From Gillisia sp. Hel1_33_143 (lineage in GTDB: Bacteria; Bacteroidota; Bacteroidia; Flavobacteriales; Flavobacteriaceae): a stretch of 64,000 bases of DNA. Location of the stretch: NCBI RefSeq assembly GCF_900104765.1, contig NZ_LT629737.1, positions 3,410,001 to 3,474,000 of the forward strand, read 5' to 3'. The notes under the pieces were generated by a model that saw only the letters and a list, made by a program, of their open reading frames with translations, had not been told where the DNA came from and searched no databases. The translations under genes were made by a program, and so were the position numbers. Of the stretch, positions 29,838 through 38,177 are shown one piece after another. How positions within the stretch are numbered: the stretch's first letter is position 1; each line of letters begins with the position of its first letter.

Positions 29838-30232
29838 TCTTTTAATTTTTCAAGTAAAAACTGCGGACATCTCACCGGCCTTTTAGTAATGGAATCCATA
29901 AAAACTAGAACCGTAGAAGCCGTTGTTATTAGCTGCTCATTCTGATTATAGATAGTATATTCAAAGCCAATTTTTACTCTAGGCAGTTCCATTAATTTCG
30001 TTTCTATTCTTAAAGTATCTTCAAAGTGTGCAGGTTGCAAAAATTTGAAACTCATTACATAAACAGGTAGCATAATACCATCTTTTTCCATAGATCCATA
30101 AGACACCCCTAGCTCCTCAAGCCAGTCTATACGGGCCATCTCTAAATACTGTGCATAATTTCCATGATGCACCACACCCATTTGGTCTGTTTCTGCATAT
30201 CTAACTTTAACATAGGTTTGATGACTTTTCAT
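29834..30232 (-). CDS. YbgC/FadM-type acyl-CoA thioesterase
   Basis: A 132-residue hot-dog-fold thioesterase. The motif YAETDQMGVVHHGNYAQYLE near 13-32 contains the catalytic Asp and the His-Gly-Asn-Tyr pattern of the 4-hydroxybenzoyl-CoA thioesterase class. It hydrolyses acyl-CoA or related thioesters; chain preference is unknown. It sits between YigZ (convergent, overlapping stops) and dnaA (divergent), with about 200 bases to dnaA. Confidence 0.9.
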   Translation of the reverse strand: MKSHQTYVKVRYAETDQMGVVHHGNYAQYLEMARIDWLEELGVSYGSMEKDGIMLPVYVMSFKFLQPAHFEDTLRIETKLMELPRVKIGFEYTIYNQNEQLITTASTVLVFMDSITKRPVRCPQFLLEKLKD

Positions 30233-30433
30233 AGGAGTTTTATGGAGTTAATTGCGTTAGGTTTTGTACTTTCATACCTGAAAGGAAGTATGCGTAAATT
30301 TTTATTAAAAGTCAACATCAAAACGGTTTTTTTATTAGATAATTTGTTCACATATTTGTTCCACCAAGATTTGGGAGGATTTCGATCCCGAAAAAGCAAC
30401 CACGTACTAACCTAAAATAACCTGAAAACAAGC

Positions 30434-31861
30434 ATGTCAAAAACTGCGCAATCAGTTTGGAATAGCTGTCTAGCTTTTATCAAAGATAATATTACACCCC
30501 AGGCTTATAAAACTTGGTTTGAACCGATACAAGCAGTAAAACTTACAGATTGTGCCTTGAGCATACAGGTTCCTTCTAAATTCTTTTATGAATGGTTGGA
30601 AGAGCACTATGTAAAGCTTTTAAAGGTTTCTCTAACAAGAGAATTAGGTGAAAAAGCCAAATTGGTCTATGTGATCAAAATGGAAAACACCTACGGCAAC
30701 AAACTTCCATTCACAGAAAAAATTCCTAGTACTCAAAGAAGCAATGTTGCTTCTCAAGAAGTAGATGTTCCTGTAAGACATAAAAATCCGGAACTTAGAA
30801 ATCCATTTATAATTCCTGGAATTCGGAATGTTAAGATAGAATCTCAATTAAACCCTAACTATAGTTTCGAGAATTTTTTGGAAGGAGAATCTAACAGACT
30901 AGCAAGATCTGCAGGATTAGCAGTTTCTAACAAACCTGGAGGAACATCATTTAACCCTTTACTTATTTTTGGAGGAGTTGGTTTAGGAAAAACGCACTTA
31001 GCTCATGCTATTGGTGTAGATATTAAAGATAAATATCCGGAGAAAACCGTATTATATATTTCTGCTGAAAAATTTACACAGCAATACATAGAATCTGTAA
31101 AGAAGAATAATAGAAATGATTTTATACATTTCTATCAGATCATAGACGTTCTTATTGTAGATGATATTCAATTATTATCTGGAAAAGCTGGAACGCAAGA
31201 TGTATTCTTTCATATTTTTAACCACCTACATCAAAACGGAAAGCAGGTAATTCTTACTAGTGATAAAGCTCCGGTAGATATGCAGGATATCGAGCAAAGG
31301 TTGCTATCAAGATTTAAATGGGGACTTTCAGCTGAATTGCAAAACCCAGATTTTGAAACCCGAGTTTCTATTATTAAAAACAAACTCTACCGCGATGGTG
31401 TAGAAATGCCGGAAGATATCATAGAGTTTTTAGCTAATAATATTAAAACGAACATTCGAGAATTAGAAGGCGCTATCATCTCTTTAATTGCTCACTCTTC
31501 TTTTAATAGAAAAGATATCACATTAGATCTGGCTAAAAAGATTGTAGATAATTACGTTAAGAATACAAAACGTGAGGTTTCTATAGATTATATCCAGAAG
31601 ATCGTTAGTGACTATTTTCAAATGGATGTAGAAACACTTCAATCTAAGACCAGAAAACGTCATATCGTTCAGGCTAGACAATTAGCAATGTTCTTTGCAA
31701 AGAAATTTACCAAAGCATCACTTGCCAGCATTGGAAGTCAAATAGGTAAAAGAGATCATGCAACGGTATTACACGCTTGTAAAACGGTAGATAATCTTGC
31801 AACCACCGATAAGCAATTCAAAAAATTTGTCGAAGACCTTAACAAGAAACTTACCCTATAA
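30434..31861 (+). CDS. dnaA: Chromosomal replication initiator DnaA
   Basis: Initiates replication by binding DnaA boxes and opening oriC. The 475-residue protein has the N-terminal domain I (VWNSCLAFIKDNITPQAYKT), the AAA+ Walker A GGVGLGKTHLAHA near 180 and Walker B VLIVDDIQ, and the C-terminal DNA-binding signature GKRDHATVLHACKTV. The 201 bases upstream show no cluster of DnaA boxes, so there is no sign of oriC here. It is followed within 12 bases by a phosphatase gene. Confidence 0.97.
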   Translation: MSKTAQSVWNSCLAFIKDNITPQAYKTWFEPIQAVKLTDCALSIQVPSKFFYEWLEEHYVKLLKVSLTRELGEKAKLVYVIKMENTYGNKLPFTEKIPSTQRSNVASQEVDVPVRHKNPELRNPFIIPGIRNVKIESQLNPNYSFENFLEGESNRLARSAGLAVSNKPGGTSFNPLLIFGGVGLGKTHLAHAIGVDIKDKYPEKTVLYISAEKFTQQYIESVKKNNRNDFIHFYQIIDVLIVDDIQLLSGKAGTQDVFFHIFNHLHQNGKQVILTSDKAPVDMQDIEQRLLSRFKWGLSAELQNPDFETRVSIIKNKLYRDGVEMPEDIIEFLANNIKTNIRELEGAIISLIAHSSFNRKDITLDLAKKIVDNYVKNTKREVSIDYIQKIVSDYFQMDVETLQSKTRKRHIVQARQLAMFFAKKFTKASLASIGSQIGKRDHATVLHACKTVDNLATTDKQFKKFVEDLNKKLTL

Positions 31862-31872
31862 AAAGTAGCTTT

Positions 31873-32331
31873 ATGAAAACCAATGTTTTGATGGTGTGTC
31901 TCGGCAATATCTGCAGATCTCCATTGGCCGAAGGAATTCTGAAATCTAAACTTTCTAGTGATACTGTTTATGTAGATTCTGCCGGTACTGGAGATTATCA
32001 TGTTAACGATCTTCCAGACTCAAGATCTATTGCTGTTGCTAAAAAGCATGGACTAGATATTACAGATCAACGCGGGAGACAATTTAAAGCTGAAGACTTT
32101 AAAAAATTTGATCTCATCTATGTAATGGATAATTTTAATTACAATGATGTGATTTCATTAGCAGCTTCTATTGAAGATCAAGAAAAAGTAAAGCTCATCT
32201 TAAATGAAGTCTTTCCCGGAGAGAACGTAGATGTTCCTGATCCTTACCAAGGTGGACAACAAGGCTTTGAGAATGTATATAATATGCTTGATGAAGCCTG
32301 TACGATCATCGCTAAAAAATTAAATGCTTAA
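31873..32331 (+). CDS. Low-molecular-weight protein tyrosine phosphatase
   Basis: A 152-residue phosphatase with the P-loop CLGNICRSPLAEG near 8-20 (Cys-x5-Arg) and the general-acid Asp in DPYQGG near 122. These cytoplasmic enzymes dephosphorylate tyrosine kinases, often those of polysaccharide export, or arginine residues. No partner kinase is adjacent. It is 11 bases downstream of dnaA and 23 bases upstream of the methyltransferase, an order common in Flavobacteriia. Confidence 0.92.
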   Translation: MKTNVLMVCLGNICRSPLAEGILKSKLSSDTVYVDSAGTGDYHVNDLPDSRSIAVAKKHGLDITDQRGRQFKAEDFKKFDLIYVMDNFNYNDVISLAASIEDQEKVKLILNEVFPGENVDVPDPYQGGQQGFENVYNMLDEACTIIAKKLNA

Positions 32332-32354
32332 TTTTAGCTAAACTTCTTATAAAC

Positions 32355-33086
32355 ATGGCGAACACTCCTTTTCAATTTTCTGGAAAACTATACCTGATCC
32401 CAACTACTTTGGGAACTTCAAACCCTATAGAAGTACTCCCGTTATCTATAAAAAAGATCATAGAAAAAGTGGATCATTATATAGTTGAAAATGAAAAAAC
32501 CGCCAGAAGATCTATTAAAGATGTAGTTCCAAGCAAAAAGCAACCGCTTCTAAAATTAAATTTACTAAATAAATTTACAGACCCTGCCAGCCTAAGTTCT
32601 TTTCTAGATCCATGCAAAGAAGGTCTGGACGTTGGCTTGCTAAGTGAGGCAGGATGTCCTGGAGTTGCAGATCCAGGTGCGGAGATTGTAAAGCTCGCAC
32701 ATCAAATGGGAATAAAGGTGGTACCGCTTGTAGGCCCCTCCTCCATTTTACTTGCAATGATGGGAAGCGGAATGAACGGTCAAAGTTTTACATTCCACGG
32801 GTATTTACCTATAGATAAAAAAGAACGCAAGAACGAATTGAAGAATTTAGAGCGAATTTCTTTAGAAAGAAATCAGGCGCAAATCTTTATAGAAACTCCT
32901 TATAGAAATAATAAGTTGTTGGAAGATATGACACAGCAATTACATGCTGCAACAAAACTATGCATAGCTTGTGATATTACACTTCCCACAGAATATATTA
33001 TCACTAAAACTATTTCAGACTGGACTAAAACAAAAGTAGACCTTCATAAAAGGCCTACTATTTTTGTGATACAGAAAGAGCTTTAA
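32355..33086 (+). CDS. RsmI-like SAM-dependent methyltransferase
   Basis: A 243-residue tetrapyrrole-methylase-fold protein (YraL/RsmI group). The N-terminal LYLIPTTLG, the SEAGCPGVADPGAE segment near 95-108, and the GPSSILLAMMGSGMNGQSF stretch match the SAM pocket of 16S rRNA 2'-O-methyltransferase I. It is shorter than RsmI and lacks its C-terminal extension, so it may be a distinct flavobacterial paralogue rather than RsmI. Its stop is separated from the convergent lysozyme-like gene by one base. Confidence 0.82.
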   Translation: MANTPFQFSGKLYLIPTTLGTSNPIEVLPLSIKKIIEKVDHYIVENEKTARRSIKDVVPSKKQPLLKLNLLNKFTDPASLSSFLDPCKEGLDVGLLSEAGCPGVADPGAEIVKLAHQMGIKVVPLVGPSSILLAMMGSGMNGQSFTFHGYLPIDKKERKNELKNLERISLERNQAQIFIETPYRNNKLLEDMTQQLHAATKLCIACDITLPTEYIITKTISDWTKTKVDLHKRPTIFVIQKEL

Positions 33087-33087
33087 T

Positions 33088-33750
33088 TTAAGCTTGAAAT
33101 ATTTCGGCCTTAGCTTTTCTCTCCGGTTTTACAAATGAAGTATCATAACCTGCAAACCTTTTCATGTAATACCCTATAGTTGTTCCAAATGCATCATTAA
33201 AAGAATTGGCTCCCCAACTTCTTAGATACTTTTTTACACTTCCAGGACCTGCTAAATGTGCCGCAGCAAGAATACCAGATTCTGTAATTGTAATACCATT
33301 TATTTTTTCTCCAACAAATCTTGCAATATCACGTTTCAAGATCCATTTGTTCCTAGAGGCATTGGCATAGAATGCCGCTTCTTGCAACTCTGGAGTATTT
33401 AAGAATTCATTTGCATTATAGATTCCTATCAATTTTAAAGTTCCCTTTCCAAATTGATACTTCCCTAAATATCCAAATTCATTAATTATCTTATAATCTC
33501 CTCTAGACTCTTTAAAAGCAACTGCTTCTTTAAAACCTAAATAAGATTTACCAAGTGCTGGTAAAATTTTAATTGCCTCTACCTCGGTAACGCTACTATC
33601 TGGAGTAGCAGCTACCGTGTATTCCAGAACAACATCTGAAGGGGTAGCATAAGTTTCAAGGTTTGCAGCTTCTTTAGTAGAAAAGCTAAAAAATATAGAT
33701 CCTGCCAATATGATTGGAAAGATTGAAATTTTTGCAACTTTTTTTCTCAT
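33088..33750 (-). CDS. Exported lysozyme/transglycosylase-like protein
   Basis: A 220-residue protein with an N-terminal signal (MRKKVAKISIFPIILAGS, then Ser-rich). The C-terminal half contains AFKESRGDYKIINEFGYLGKYQ, with a glutamate placed like the catalytic acid of lytic transglycosylases, and AAHLAGPGSVKKYL. It probably cuts or binds peptidoglycan in the periplasm. An in-frame start at 33801 lies near the predicted transcription start (TACATTTG at 33812-33819), so I use ATG 33750. Exact family uncertain. Confidence 0.75.
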   Translation of the reverse strand: MRKKVAKISIFPIILAGSIFFSFSTKEAANLETYATPSDVVLEYTVAATPDSSVTEVEAIKILPALGKSYLGFKEAVAFKESRGDYKIINEFGYLGKYQFGKGTLKLIGIYNANEFLNTPELQEAAFYANASRNKWILKRDIARFVGEKINGITITESGILAAAHLAGPGSVKKYLRSWGANSFNDAFGTTIGYYMKRFAGYDTSFVKPERKAKAEIFQA

Positions 33751-33811
33751 AATTTTTTGATTCTGACAGGTTGAATAGCTTAATAAAACAGCCCCTATCA
33801 ATTTCGCCGGG

Positions 33812-33819
33812 CAAATGTA
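33812..33819 (-). promoter_or_regulatory. -7 promoter box of the lysozyme-like gene
   Basis: Reads TACATTTG on the minus strand, a perfect TANNTTTG, about 62 bases before the chosen start. No clear -33 box. Confidence 0.5.
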
Positions 33820-33929
33820 CGATTATTTTTAATAATTTGATACACAGCATGTTAAAGATTTTATAATATTGTATTTACTGATATTCAGCGAGTTACGTTT
33901 TTATTAAATTTCCTATATCAAGTTTTAAG

Positions 33930-34080
33930 GTACAACGCGTGTAGTAGCAAGGCAAATGAGACCATTTAGCTTGCTAAAAGTGATAGAATTTTTGCCATTT
34001 CTTCCTATTTTGAGACTAAAAAATTAATCGGAATAAGAACTCAAATTTTTGCCAAAATGAGTATCCTCACTACATTTTTA
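33930..34080. other. Structured non-coding block of unknown nature
   Basis: Part of a 423-base gene-free stretch (33751-34173). It holds a two-part hairpin (AGCAAG and AAATG at 33946-33958 with CATTT and CTTGCT at 33963-33975), an outer complementary pair TGTAGT (33940-33945) with ACTACA (34069-34074), and the word AATTTTTGCCA twice. No open frame of note. It may be an extragenic repeat or small RNA. Confidence 0.35.
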
Positions 34081-34126
34081 ATTAAACAACAGTAGATCCC
34101 GAGAAATCCGAAAATATACCAAACAA

Positions 34127-34153
34127 AAAAAGCACCCATTTTAGGTGCTTTTT
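34127..34153 (-). terminator. Terminator of the dapF-GNAT-mltG operon
   Basis: AAAAAGCACC (34127-34136) pairs with GGTGCTTTTT (34144-34153) around a 7-base loop, followed on the minus strand by a T-tract. It lies 20 bases past the mltG stop. Confidence 0.85.
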
Positions 34154-34173
34154 GCTGTAAGAGATTTTAGAAA

Positions 34174-35217
34174 TTATCGTTTAATTCCTTGTTTATTCAC
34201 CCAATTAACATAAGCCTGCTTATTGATATTATGCTCACGCAAAGTCTTTGCAAATTTATGATATCCAAAATTTTCTACGTTAGCTACAAAGAAAATAAAA
34301 TCGTGCTTTTCATAATTAAGCACCGCATTTATAGATGAAATGTCTGGCATAAATATAGGCCCTGGAGGTAGGTCTTTATATAGATAAGTATTATAAGGAG
34401 AATCTAAGGTTAGATCTTTATAAAGTACACGTTTAATAACTGTATTAAAATTCTGTGTCTTGTCTTTAATAGCATAAATAACTGTTGGATCTGCTTCTAA
34501 TTTCATCCCTTTATTGATTCTATTCATATAAACTCCGGCAACTTTTGGTCTTTCATCAACCTTTGCTGTTTCCTTTTGAACTATCGAGGCTATAACAGAA
34601 ACATCCAGTGGTGATAAGCCTATTTCTTTAGCTTTATCTAATTTCTCTTGCGTCCAGAATTTATTATACTCCTTTTGCATTCTGCTTCTAAATTCTTCCG
34701 CAGAAGTATTCCAGAAAAATTCATATTGATTTGGAATATACATTGCCAAGCCATTTCTCAATGTAAAGTCATTCCCGCTAAGAAATTCCTCTTCTTTCAT
34801 TGCACTCAACAAGCTTAAACTATCAGCTTCTATTTGTCTGGATATTCTACCTGCAAGATCTTCTAACCTTTCCTGATTATTAAAAACAACTTTTACAGGT
34901 TGATTCTGGCTTCTAAGGACATTAATAAGATCATTATTATTCATGTTCTTCTTCAACAAATACTTCCCAGCTTTTATATTACCCACGTAATTTTTTTTCT
35001 GTGCAACAGCATCAAATGCTTCCATATCTTTTATTAAAGGAGAAAGGCTGTCTTTTACTACAGTATAATTTGCGCCGGTTGGAATATAGACCACTGTAGA
35101 ATCACTATCAAACTTCGTATTTGGAGCAAAAATATTATTGTAGATGGTATAGCTGAAAAATCCCAGCACAACTAAGCCCAAAAGGGCGATAATTAAAAGT
35201 ATTTTTTTAATGTACAT
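34174..35217 (-). CDS. mltG: Endolytic peptidoglycan transglycosylase
   Basis: Cuts nascent glycan strands and so limits their length; anchored in the inner membrane. The 347-residue protein has one transmembrane helix at about 5-24, a LysM-like region, and the YceG/MltG catalytic domain with E216 in SVIASIVQKET, the conserved glutamate of the family. YNTYLYKDLPPGPI near 275-290 is also characteristic. It overlaps the upstream GNAT gene by 11 bases and is the last gene before a strong terminator. Confidence 0.94.
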   Translation of the reverse strand: MYIKKILLIIALLGLVVLGFFSYTIYNNIFAPNTKFDSDSTVVYIPTGANYTVVKDSLSPLIKDMEAFDAVAQKKNYVGNIKAGKYLLKKNMNNNDLINVLRSQNQPVKVVFNNQERLEDLAGRISRQIEADSLSLLSAMKEEEFLSGNDFTLRNGLAMYIPNQYEFFWNTSAEEFRSRMQKEYNKFWTQEKLDKAKEIGLSPLDVSVIASIVQKETAKVDERPKVAGVYMNRINKGMKLEADPTVIYAIKDKTQNFNTVIKRVLYKDLTLDSPYNTYLYKDLPPGPIFMPDISSINAVLNYEKHDFIFFVANVENFGYHKFAKTLREHNINKQAYVNWVNKQGIKR

Positions 35218-35737
35218 TATTGATGAATTGGTATAAAATCTCGTCTTTAAATTTTCCGTTTATTAAGCTCCAGTCTTTTTTGATTCCCACTTTTTTGAAA
35301 CCACATTTTTCAAAAAGTTGAATACTAGGCAAATTATCCACGGTAACGTTGGCATAAACCTGATGCAAATTTAGATGAACAAAACAATATTGGCTTATTA
35401 GAGAAATTACCTCTGCCCCATATTTTTTTCTTCTATCTTCTTCCTTAATGATCAATATCCCTAGAGAAGCTCTTCTATTCTTAGGTTCCAGATCAAAAAT
35501 ATCTACTAAGCCTAAAGGATCACCTTCCAGATCACAGATCATCAACCTTAATTGCCTAACATCAAAAATATCCCTGTGGGAATTTTGAAGGTATTTTTTA
35601 ATAAGAAATCTGGAATATGGCACTTTTGTATCACTTATCTCCCAAAATTTTTCGGTATTCTCTACTTCAAGAATAAAATCTAGGTCTTCTGGCTCGAGTG
35701 CTCTTAATCTAACATTTTCTCCGGTTAATGTTAACAT
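35207..35737 (-). CDS. GNAT-family N-acetyltransferase (RimJ/RimL-like)
   Basis: A 176-residue acetyltransferase. The N-terminus LTGENVRLRALEPEDLDFIL and the acetyl-CoA site EDRRKKYGAEVISLI near 95-110, plus the C-terminal NLPSIQLFEKCGFKKVG, match the RimJ/RimL-type subgroup that modifies protein N-termini or small amines. The substrate is unknown. It overlaps dapF by 7 bases upstream and mltG by 11 bases downstream, so all three are cotranslated. Confidence 0.88.
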   Translation of the reverse strand: MLTLTGENVRLRALEPEDLDFILEVENTEKFWEISDTKVPYSRFLIKKYLQNSHRDIFDVRQLRLMICDLEGDPLGLVDIFDLEPKNRRASLGILIIKEEDRRKKYGAEVISLISQYCFVHLNLHQVYANVTVDNLPSIQLFEKCGFKKVGIKKDWSLINGKFKDEILYQFINNVH

Positions 35738-36519
35738 TCTAAACTTCCTTTAAAAACCTGTAACGCAGGCCCCGTTAACCAGATGTTGGAATATTGAGCT
35801 CCATTATTATCAAAACTAACCTCTAGATTACCGCCCGGAGTAGCAAGATTAACTTTATTAAAATTTGTTTTACCCGTGGCGTGCGCAGTAATTGCCACCG
35901 CAGTTACTCCCGTTCCACAGGAGTAAGTTTCATCTTCAACTCCTCTTTCATAGGTTCTAACCAGAAAAGAGTGATCATCACTTTGCTGAACAAAATTCAC
36001 ATTAGTTCCTCCAATATTGCTATAGATATCTGAGTATCGAATTTTTGAACCCAGTTTTTTTACATCTAAGTCTCCTACCTCTGTAGAAAATTCTATATGA
36101 TGAGGAGAACCCGTATCTAGAAATAAATGACCTTCATTTAAGCCATCTGCAATTACATCTTGCATTTGTAAACTTATGGTCTCACCTTTTACCCAGGCCT
36201 TATGTTTTCCATCTACAGCAATAAAATTGGTGCGCTCTTCTATAACTCCTAAGAAATTTGCAAAAGATACGATACATCTGCCACCATTACCGCACATACT
36301 ACTTGGGTTTCCATCAGAATTATAGTAAACCATAACAAAATCCTCACATTCTACCTTAGAATTTTCCAATAGTATCAATCCATCTGCCCCTATGCCAAAC
36401 CTTCTATGGCAAAGTTTAAGTACTAAATTGGTATCATTTTTGGGGAACAGTAACTGGCGATTATCGATCATGATAAAATCATTTCCAGCGCCATGATATT
36501 TGTAAAAATCGAGTTTCAT
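35731..36519 (-). CDS. dapF: Diaminopimelate epimerase
   Basis: Interconverts LL- and meso-diaminopimelate for lysine and peptidoglycan synthesis. The 262-residue protein has the two catalytic cysteines in SMCGNGGRC and SCGTGVTAV and the start YHGAGNDFIMID. I use ATG 36519, because a TATATTTG box at 36540-36547 places transcription initiation downstream of the longer candidate start at 36612. Grouping with mltG gives an operon with a wall theme. Confidence 0.95.
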   Translation of the reverse strand: MKLDFYKYHGAGNDFIMIDNRQLLFPKNDTNLVLKLCHRRFGIGADGLILLENSKVECEDFVMVYYNSDGNPSSMCGNGGRCIVSFANFLGVIEERTNFIAVDGKHKAWVKGETISLQMQDVIADGLNEGHLFLDTGSPHHIEFSTEVGDLDVKKLGSKIRYSDIYSNIGGTNVNFVQQSDDHSFLVRTYERGVEDETYSCGTGVTAVAITAHATGKTNFNKVNLATPGGNLEVSFDNNGAQYSNIWLTGPALQVFKGSLEC

Positions 36520-36539
36520 GAACCTTTTATTTTGAAGGC

Positions 36540-36547
36540 CAAATATA
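36540..36547 (-). promoter_or_regulatory. -7 promoter box of the dapF operon
   Basis: Reads TATATTTG on the minus strand, about 20 bases before the dapF ATG; it decides the start codon. No clear -33 box. Confidence 0.6.
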
Positions 36548-36655
36548 CAACATTCAGACTGATTTTTCGTTGAGAATAGGCCATCGCCAAATAATAAATC
36601 AAAGAATAACATTGATTAAAATTTGAGATTTTTTGAATATAAAAATAGAAATAGC

Positions 36656-38050
36656 ATGAAAAAATTCGCAACATTCGTTGGAGCCTCCATTTTGGGTGGA
36701 GTATTAACTTTGGGTTCTTATCAATATTTTAATAATGAGGATACCTCTTTTTTGAATAATCATACTAAACAAGAGTCACAACTATTCCCAATCTCCAATA
36801 ACACTCCAAATTATGGTACTAATGCAGATTTTACGGAAGCTGCAGAAAAGACTGTTCATGCCGTGGTACACGTTAAAAATGTAGCAATATTTAAACAGCC
36901 TAGAAATTCATGGGAATATTATGCTAGAAAAGGAGAAAGTGAAAAGGCGCTAAGGGGCACCGGATCTGGAGTTATCATTACTCCAGATGGGTACATAGTT
37001 ACCAATAATCATGTTATTGAAGGTGCAAGCGAATTGGAAGTAACCTTAAACAACAACAAAACGTATAAGGCAAAACTTATCGGAAAAGACGTTAAAGCAG
37101 ATATTGCACTTATTAAGATTGATGCACAGGAACTGGATTATATCCCATTTGGAGACTCCAATAATATCAAATTAGGAGAATGGGTACTTGCTGTAGGAAA
37201 TCCTTTTAATCTAACTTCTACCGTAACTGCGGGAATTGTGAGTGCTAAAGCTAGAGATTTTAATAGTAATGATGGAACGCCTCAATCTTACATTCAAACC
37301 GATGCTGCCATTAATCCTGGAAATAGCGGAGGAGCTTTGGTAAATATCAACGGGGAACTTATAGGTATAAATACTGCTATTACGAGCCAAACAGGAAGTT
37401 ATATTGGATATGGTTTCGCAGTGCCTTCTAATAATGCCAGAAAAGTTGTAGAAGACCTTATAGAGTATGGTAATGTGCAACAAGGCATCTTAGGTATTCG
37501 AGGTAGTGATGTAAATGAAAATCTTTCCAACCAATTTAATCTTGGAACTTCCCAAGGTGTTTTGGTACGAGATATAGATCAGGGAAGTGGTGCTTTCACT
37601 TCTGGGATTAAAGAGGGAGATGTTATTAGACAAATTGATAATATTGAAGTAAGAAAAATGTCTGACCTTACTGGTTATATTGGTTCAAAAAGACCAAATG
37701 ACATTGTAAATGTTAAGATCTTAAGAGATGGAGAGGAGCAGTTGCTAAAAGTAAAACTCACCAAATATGAAACATTTGCTATTGAGTCAATTGGACTTGA
37801 AGTTACCAATGCTTCAAAAGCAGATCTAGAAAATTATAGCAGCTCTAATGGAGTAAAGATAAGTAGAGCCTTAAAAGGAGATGCTCAGTCTCAAGCATTA
37901 ATAGGGATTTTGATCACTAAAATTGACAACAGTAAGGTCAATAATATAAGTGATGTTAGAAAGATCATAACTTCTAGAGATCCTTCAGAGCCAATTAGTG
38001 TAACTTTCGTAAATAGCGAAGGTAGAGAGCAAACTTACATTTGGAGATAA
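36656..38050 (+). CDS. DegP/HtrA-family periplasmic serine protease
   Basis: A 464-residue stress protease or chaperone. The N-terminal hydrophobic segment (about 5-22) is a signal or anchor. The trypsin-like domain has the triad H119 (NNHVIEG), D149 (DIALIKID) and S224 (NPGNSGGAL), and two PDZ domains follow (about 280-370 and 390-464). Start ATG 36656 begins MKKFATFVGAS; an earlier in-frame codon at 36623 adds charged residues. It is divergent from dapF. A weak hairpin terminator follows. Confidence 0.93.
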   Translation: MKKFATFVGASILGGVLTLGSYQYFNNEDTSFLNNHTKQESQLFPISNNTPNYGTNADFTEAAEKTVHAVVHVKNVAIFKQPRNSWEYYARKGESEKALRGTGSGVIITPDGYIVTNNHVIEGASELEVTLNNNKTYKAKLIGKDVKADIALIKIDAQELDYIPFGDSNNIKLGEWVLAVGNPFNLTSTVTAGIVSAKARDFNSNDGTPQSYIQTDAAINPGNSGGALVNINGELIGINTAITSQTGSYIGYGFAVPSNNARKVVEDLIEYGNVQQGILGIRGSDVNENLSNQFNLGTSQGVLVRDIDQGSGAFTSGIKEGDVIRQIDNIEVRKMSDLTGYIGSKRPNDIVNVKILRDGEEQLLKVKLTKYETFAIESIGLEVTNASKADLENYSSSNGVKISRALKGDAQSQALIGILITKIDNSKVNNISDVRKIITSRDPSEPISVTFVNSEGREQTYIWR

Positions 38051-38070
38051 GCTCAATAAAAATAAGCCTT

Positions 38071-38092
38071 ACCCACCATTTTAATGGCGGGT
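38071..38092 (+). terminator. Terminator after the DegP-family gene
   Basis: ACCCACCATT, loop TT, AATGGCGGGT (one mismatch in a 10-bp stem) followed by ATTTTTTT, 20 bases past the stop. Confidence 0.75.
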
Positions 38093-38134
38093 ATTTTTTT
38101 TGAATAAATATTTTACGAAAACGTTTGAAATATA

Positions 38135-38142
38135 TACTTTTG
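38135..38142 (+). promoter_or_regulatory. -7 promoter box of gapA
   Basis: TACTTTTG, a perfect TANNTTTG, 36 bases before the chosen ATG; a TTTT/TTTA word lies near the right distance for a weak -33. It also argues against the longer start at 38100. Confidence 0.55.
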
Positions 38143-38177
38143 CAGCGTTTTTAAACACACAACTTAATCTATTAAAA

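Noticed and set aside
30233-30433. Possible origin of replication next to dnaA
   Set aside because: No cluster of DnaA boxes or AT-rich unwinding repeats is visible in the 201-base gap.
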